Shown here: one piece after another, positions 6,393 through 7,976 of the stretch
Position numbering within the stretch: the first letter of the stretch is position 1
Layout: the number at the start of each line of letters is the position of its first letter
Assembly (NCBI GenBank): GCA_903897565.1
Contig: CAIUCF010000318.1
Location: forward strand, 1 to 7,976
Length of the DNA stretch: 7,976 nucleotides
Direction: 5' to 3'
Origin: an uncultured Rhodospirillales bacterium
Lineage (GTDB): Bacteria; Pseudomonadota; Alphaproteobacteria; ATCC43930; CGMCC-115725
Program-made: the position numbers and the translations under genes
The notes under the pieces: model-generated
Database searches by the model: none
The model's input: the letters and a program-made list of their open reading frames with translations, nothing else
Told to the model about the DNA's origin: nothing

Positions 6393-6547
6393 CGACACCT
6401 CCCCACATAGCGGGTTGCTTCGGGCTGCTGCCTAAATCACATGGGATTGCCGCGACGGGAATCCAGCCCCGCCAAGACGATTCATCCTGGCTTGACCTGA
6501 TCTCGCGCACCGCGATGATCGGCTGGCGCTTTTTCAGGGAGTCCGGG
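6393..6547. other. Divergent spacer before hyi
   Basis: This 155-bp stretch lies between the divergent membrane protein gene and hyi. It holds the SD of the former (6398-6402) and that of hyi (AGGGAG, 6536-6541). The frame of hyi is open back to 6377, but no SD supports an earlier start. A possible promoter and operator at 6492-6520 are listed separately. Nothing else was recognised. Confidence 0.5.
6492..6520 (+). promoter_or_regulatory. Possible hyi promoter with overlapping inverted repeat
   Basis: TTGACC at 6492-6497 is a good -35 match and is followed after 17 nt by ATGATC, a poor -10. Within the same stretch an imperfect palindrome runs 6499-6520: GATC then TCGCG, a CAC centre, then CGCGA and GATC with one extra T in the right arm. 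Position between -35 and -10 would suit a repressor operator, for example for a local GntR- or LysR-type regulator, but no regulator gene is visible nearby. This is a weak, hand-made prediction. Confidence 0.25.
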
Positions 6548-7330
6548 ATGCCTAAGTTCGCCGCGAATCTGTCGATGCTGTTCACCGAATTGCCGTTTCT
6601 GGACCGCATCGCCGCGGCGGCAGCGGCCGGGTTCGACGCGGTCGAGTGCCAGTTTCCCTATGAGTACCCGGCCGGAGACATTGCCCGCCGCCTCGAGGAC
6701 AGCCGTATCGGGATGGTCCTCCACAATCTGCCGGCGGGAGATTGGGGAGCCGGAGACCGCGGCATCGCGGCGCTGCCGCAGCGGCGGACTGAGTTCCGTG
6801 ACGGGGTGGGCAGGGCGATCGAGTACGCGCGGGCGCTGGGCTGTCCGCGCCTGAACTGCCTGGCCGGAATTGCCGTGCCGGCTCGCCATGCCCAGGCGCA
6901 TGACGCGCTGATCGACAATCTGCGTTTCGCCGCCGGCGCGCTGGCGCAGGCCGGCCTCGAATTGCTGATCGAACCCGTCAATACGCGGGATGCCCCGGGG
7001 TTTTTTGTCAATCGCAGCCGGCAGGCGATCGCGGTCATCGACGCCGTCGGCGCCGCGAATCTTCGGCTGCAGTTCGATCTCTATCATGCCCAGGTCATGG
7101 AAGGTGATCTCGCCACGAGCCTGCAAACGCTGCTGCCGCGAATCGGCCATATTCAGGTCGCAGACAATCCCGGGCGGCACGAGCCCGGAACCGGCGAGAT
7201 TAATTATGCGTTCCTGTTCAAGCATCTCGACACTCTGGGATATGACGGCTGGGTCGGTTGCGAGTACCGTCCGCTGACGACCACGCTGGCCGGGCTGGCG
7301 TGGCTCGCCGAGCATCGGGTGGCCCGGTAA
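6548..7330 (+). CDS. hyi: Hydroxypyruvate isomerase (Hyi), sugar-phosphate-isomerase fold
   Basis: This 260-aa TIM-barrel protein matches the usual Hyi length of about 258. Hyi interconverts hydroxypyruvate and tartronate semialdehyde in glyoxylate metabolism. N-terminal FAANLSMLFTELPFLDRI and LHNLPAGDWGAGDRGIAALP (59-78) are family motifs. The expected metal/catalytic set is present: E142 in LLIEPVN, D177 in LQFDLYH, Q203 in HIQVADNPGRHEPGTGE, and E239 in VGCEYRP. The start at 6548 is supported by AGGGAG at 6536-6541 with 6 nt spacing; the frame is open to 6377 but the extra sequence resembles no Hyi. The closely related 2-oxo-tetronate isomerase OtnI cannot be ruled out from sequence alone, but the glcD-like gene 72 bp downstream favours a glyoxylate role. 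There are no gcl, glxR or glxK genes within the window. Confidence 0.87.
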   Translation: MPKFAANLSMLFTELPFLDRIAAAAAAGFDAVECQFPYEYPAGDIARRLEDSRIGMVLHNLPAGDWGAGDRGIAALPQRRTEFRDGVGRAIEYARALGCPRLNCLAGIAVPARHAQAHDALIDNLRFAAGALAQAGLELLIEPVNTRDAPGFFVNRSRQAIAVIDAVGAANLRLQFDLYHAQVMEGDLATSLQTLLPRIGHIQVADNPGRHEPGTGEINYAFLFKHLDTLGYDGWVGCEYRPLTTTLAGLAWLAEHRVAR

Positions 7331-7402
7331 GTCTGGACAGCCCGACGGAATTCTGGTCGCTTTGGCGCGCCGCGGGACTACGCGGATCATGAGGAGTTCG
7401 CA
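7331..7402 (+). other. hyi-glcD intergenic spacer
   Basis: The 72-bp gap contains a 5-bp inverted repeat, CCGCG (7370-7374) and CGCGG (7381-7385) with a 6-nt loop and no T-run, and then the glcD SD GAGGAG at 7391-7396. There is no clear terminator or promoter, so hyi and glcD are probably co-transcribed. Confidence 0.4.
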
Positions 7403-7976
7403 ATGCTGATCATGCCGGAGCCGGACCAGCGGGTGCTGTCGCGCCGCGCCGAGATCGTGGCGGCGCTACGCGCGATCGTCCCTGGCGAAGGCGTGATCGA
7501 GGGTGAACTGGCGCGTCGGGTCTACGAGACCGACGCGTTGACCGCCTATCGCCAGCTGCCGATGGTGGTGGTGCTGCCGGAGACCACGGATCAGGTCGTG
7601 GCGATTCTGCGCTACTGCAACGAGGCCGGGGTGCGCGTGGTGCCGCGCGGGGCAGGGACCTCGCTGTCGGGTGGCGCGCTGCCGCTCGAAGATGGCGTGT
7701 TGCTGGTCATGAGCCGGTTCCGCCGCATCATCGAGATCGACATCGCCAATCGTTGCGCCGTGGTCCAGCCCGGCGTCACCAATCTCGGCATCACCGAGGC
7801 GGTGCAGGGCCGCGGCTTTTACTATGCACCCGATCCGTCCAGCCAGATCGCCTGCACCATCGGCGGCAATGTCGCGGAGAATTCCGGCGGCGTGCATTGC
7901 CTGAAATACGGGCTGACGACCAACAACGTGCTCGGCGTCGAGATCGTGACCATGGATGGCGAGGTCCTGCGGCTCG
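7403..7976 (+). CDS. glcD: GlcD-type FAD-linked oxidase, glycolate oxidase subunit (3' end cut off)
   Basis: The first 191 residues are visible of a protein that is usually about 490-500 aa in this family. GlcD is the FAD-binding subunit of the three-part glycolate oxidase (GlcDEF), which oxidises glycolate to glyoxylate and passes electrons to the respiratory chain. After a leader region, MVVVLPETTDQVVAILRYCNE (from about 54) begins the FAD_binding_4 domain. The FAD-contacting motif PRGAGTSLSGGA is at 81-92, PDPSSQ at 143-148, and CTIGGNVAENSGG at 151-163, all typical of GlcD. The ATG at 7403 has GAGGAG at 7391-7396 with 6 nt spacing; an alternative Met at residue 4 is less well placed. Related D-lactate dehydrogenases share these motifs, so substrate is inferred mainly from close GlcD resemblance and from hyi next door. 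glcE and glcF would be expected to the right of the window. Confidence 0.88.
   Translation, partial: MLIMPEPDQRVLSRRAEIVAALRAIVPGEGVIEGELARRVYETDALTAYRQLPMVVVLPETTDQVVAILRYCNEAGVRVVPRGAGTSLSGGALPLEDGVLLVMSRFRRIIEIDIANRCAVVQPGVTNLGITEAVQGRGFYYAPDPSSQIACTIGGNVAENSGGVHCLKYGLTTNNVLGVEIVTMDGEVLRL

Noticed and set aside
7370..7385. Hairpin between hyi and glcD as a terminator
   Set aside because: The stem is only 5 bp and no T-run follows, so it does not support separate transcription units.
6482..7390. 302-codon open frame on the minus strand opposite hyi
   Set aside because: hyi has a clear SD, family length and all active-site residues. The antisense translation is low-complexity, Arg/Gly/Pro-rich and unlike any family.
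1..7976. Defence system, mobile element, CRISPR array or phage content
   Set aside because: No long direct repeats, terminal inverted repeats, transposase, integrase, nuclease or toxin-antitoxin genes are seen; the genes are ordinary metabolic, regulatory and small unknown ones.

Overview
This is a high-GC, gene-dense bacterial window. Its gene types and protein sequences suggest an alphaproteobacterium, possibly of the Rhodospirillales/Acetobacteraceae kind; that placement is an impression from protein style, not a search result. I see no rRNA, tRNA, CRISPR array, insertion sequence, integrase or phage gene. All complete genes look intact, with coherent domains and mostly clear ribosome binding sites. 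I found no convincing undescribed system here; the findings are modest.

Left part (1-855): an uncharacterised protein on the minus strand runs off the left edge. It is divergent, across a 163-bp relatively AT-rich intergenic stretch, from a small 75-aa plus-strand gene with a strong Shine-Dalgarno (SD). The small gene ends inside the 3' end of kdpE, a tail-to-tail coding overlap of 25 bp.

Centre (831-5166, minus strand): three tightly packed genes, transcribed from right to left: a LacX/GalM-like aldose 1-epimerase, the sensor kinase kdpD and the response regulator kdpE. The epimerase stop codon lies in the kdpD ribosome binding site, and kdpD and kdpE overlap by ATGA, so the three are probably one translationally coupled operon. 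KdpD/KdpE normally control the high-affinity K+ pump KdpFABC, but no kdpFABC gene is in the window on either side.

Right part (5265-7976): an SpsF-like cytidylyltransferase-family gene is divergent from the epimerase across 98 bp containing a perfect 7-bp inverted repeat. It converges on a small two-helix membrane protein of unknown function. After a 155-bp divergent spacer come hyi (hydroxypyruvate isomerase) and the first 191 codons of a glcD-type FAD-linked oxidase. The last two probably form the start of a glycolate/glyoxylate/hydroxypyruvate operon that continues past the right edge.

No gene-free stretch exceeds about 165 bp.
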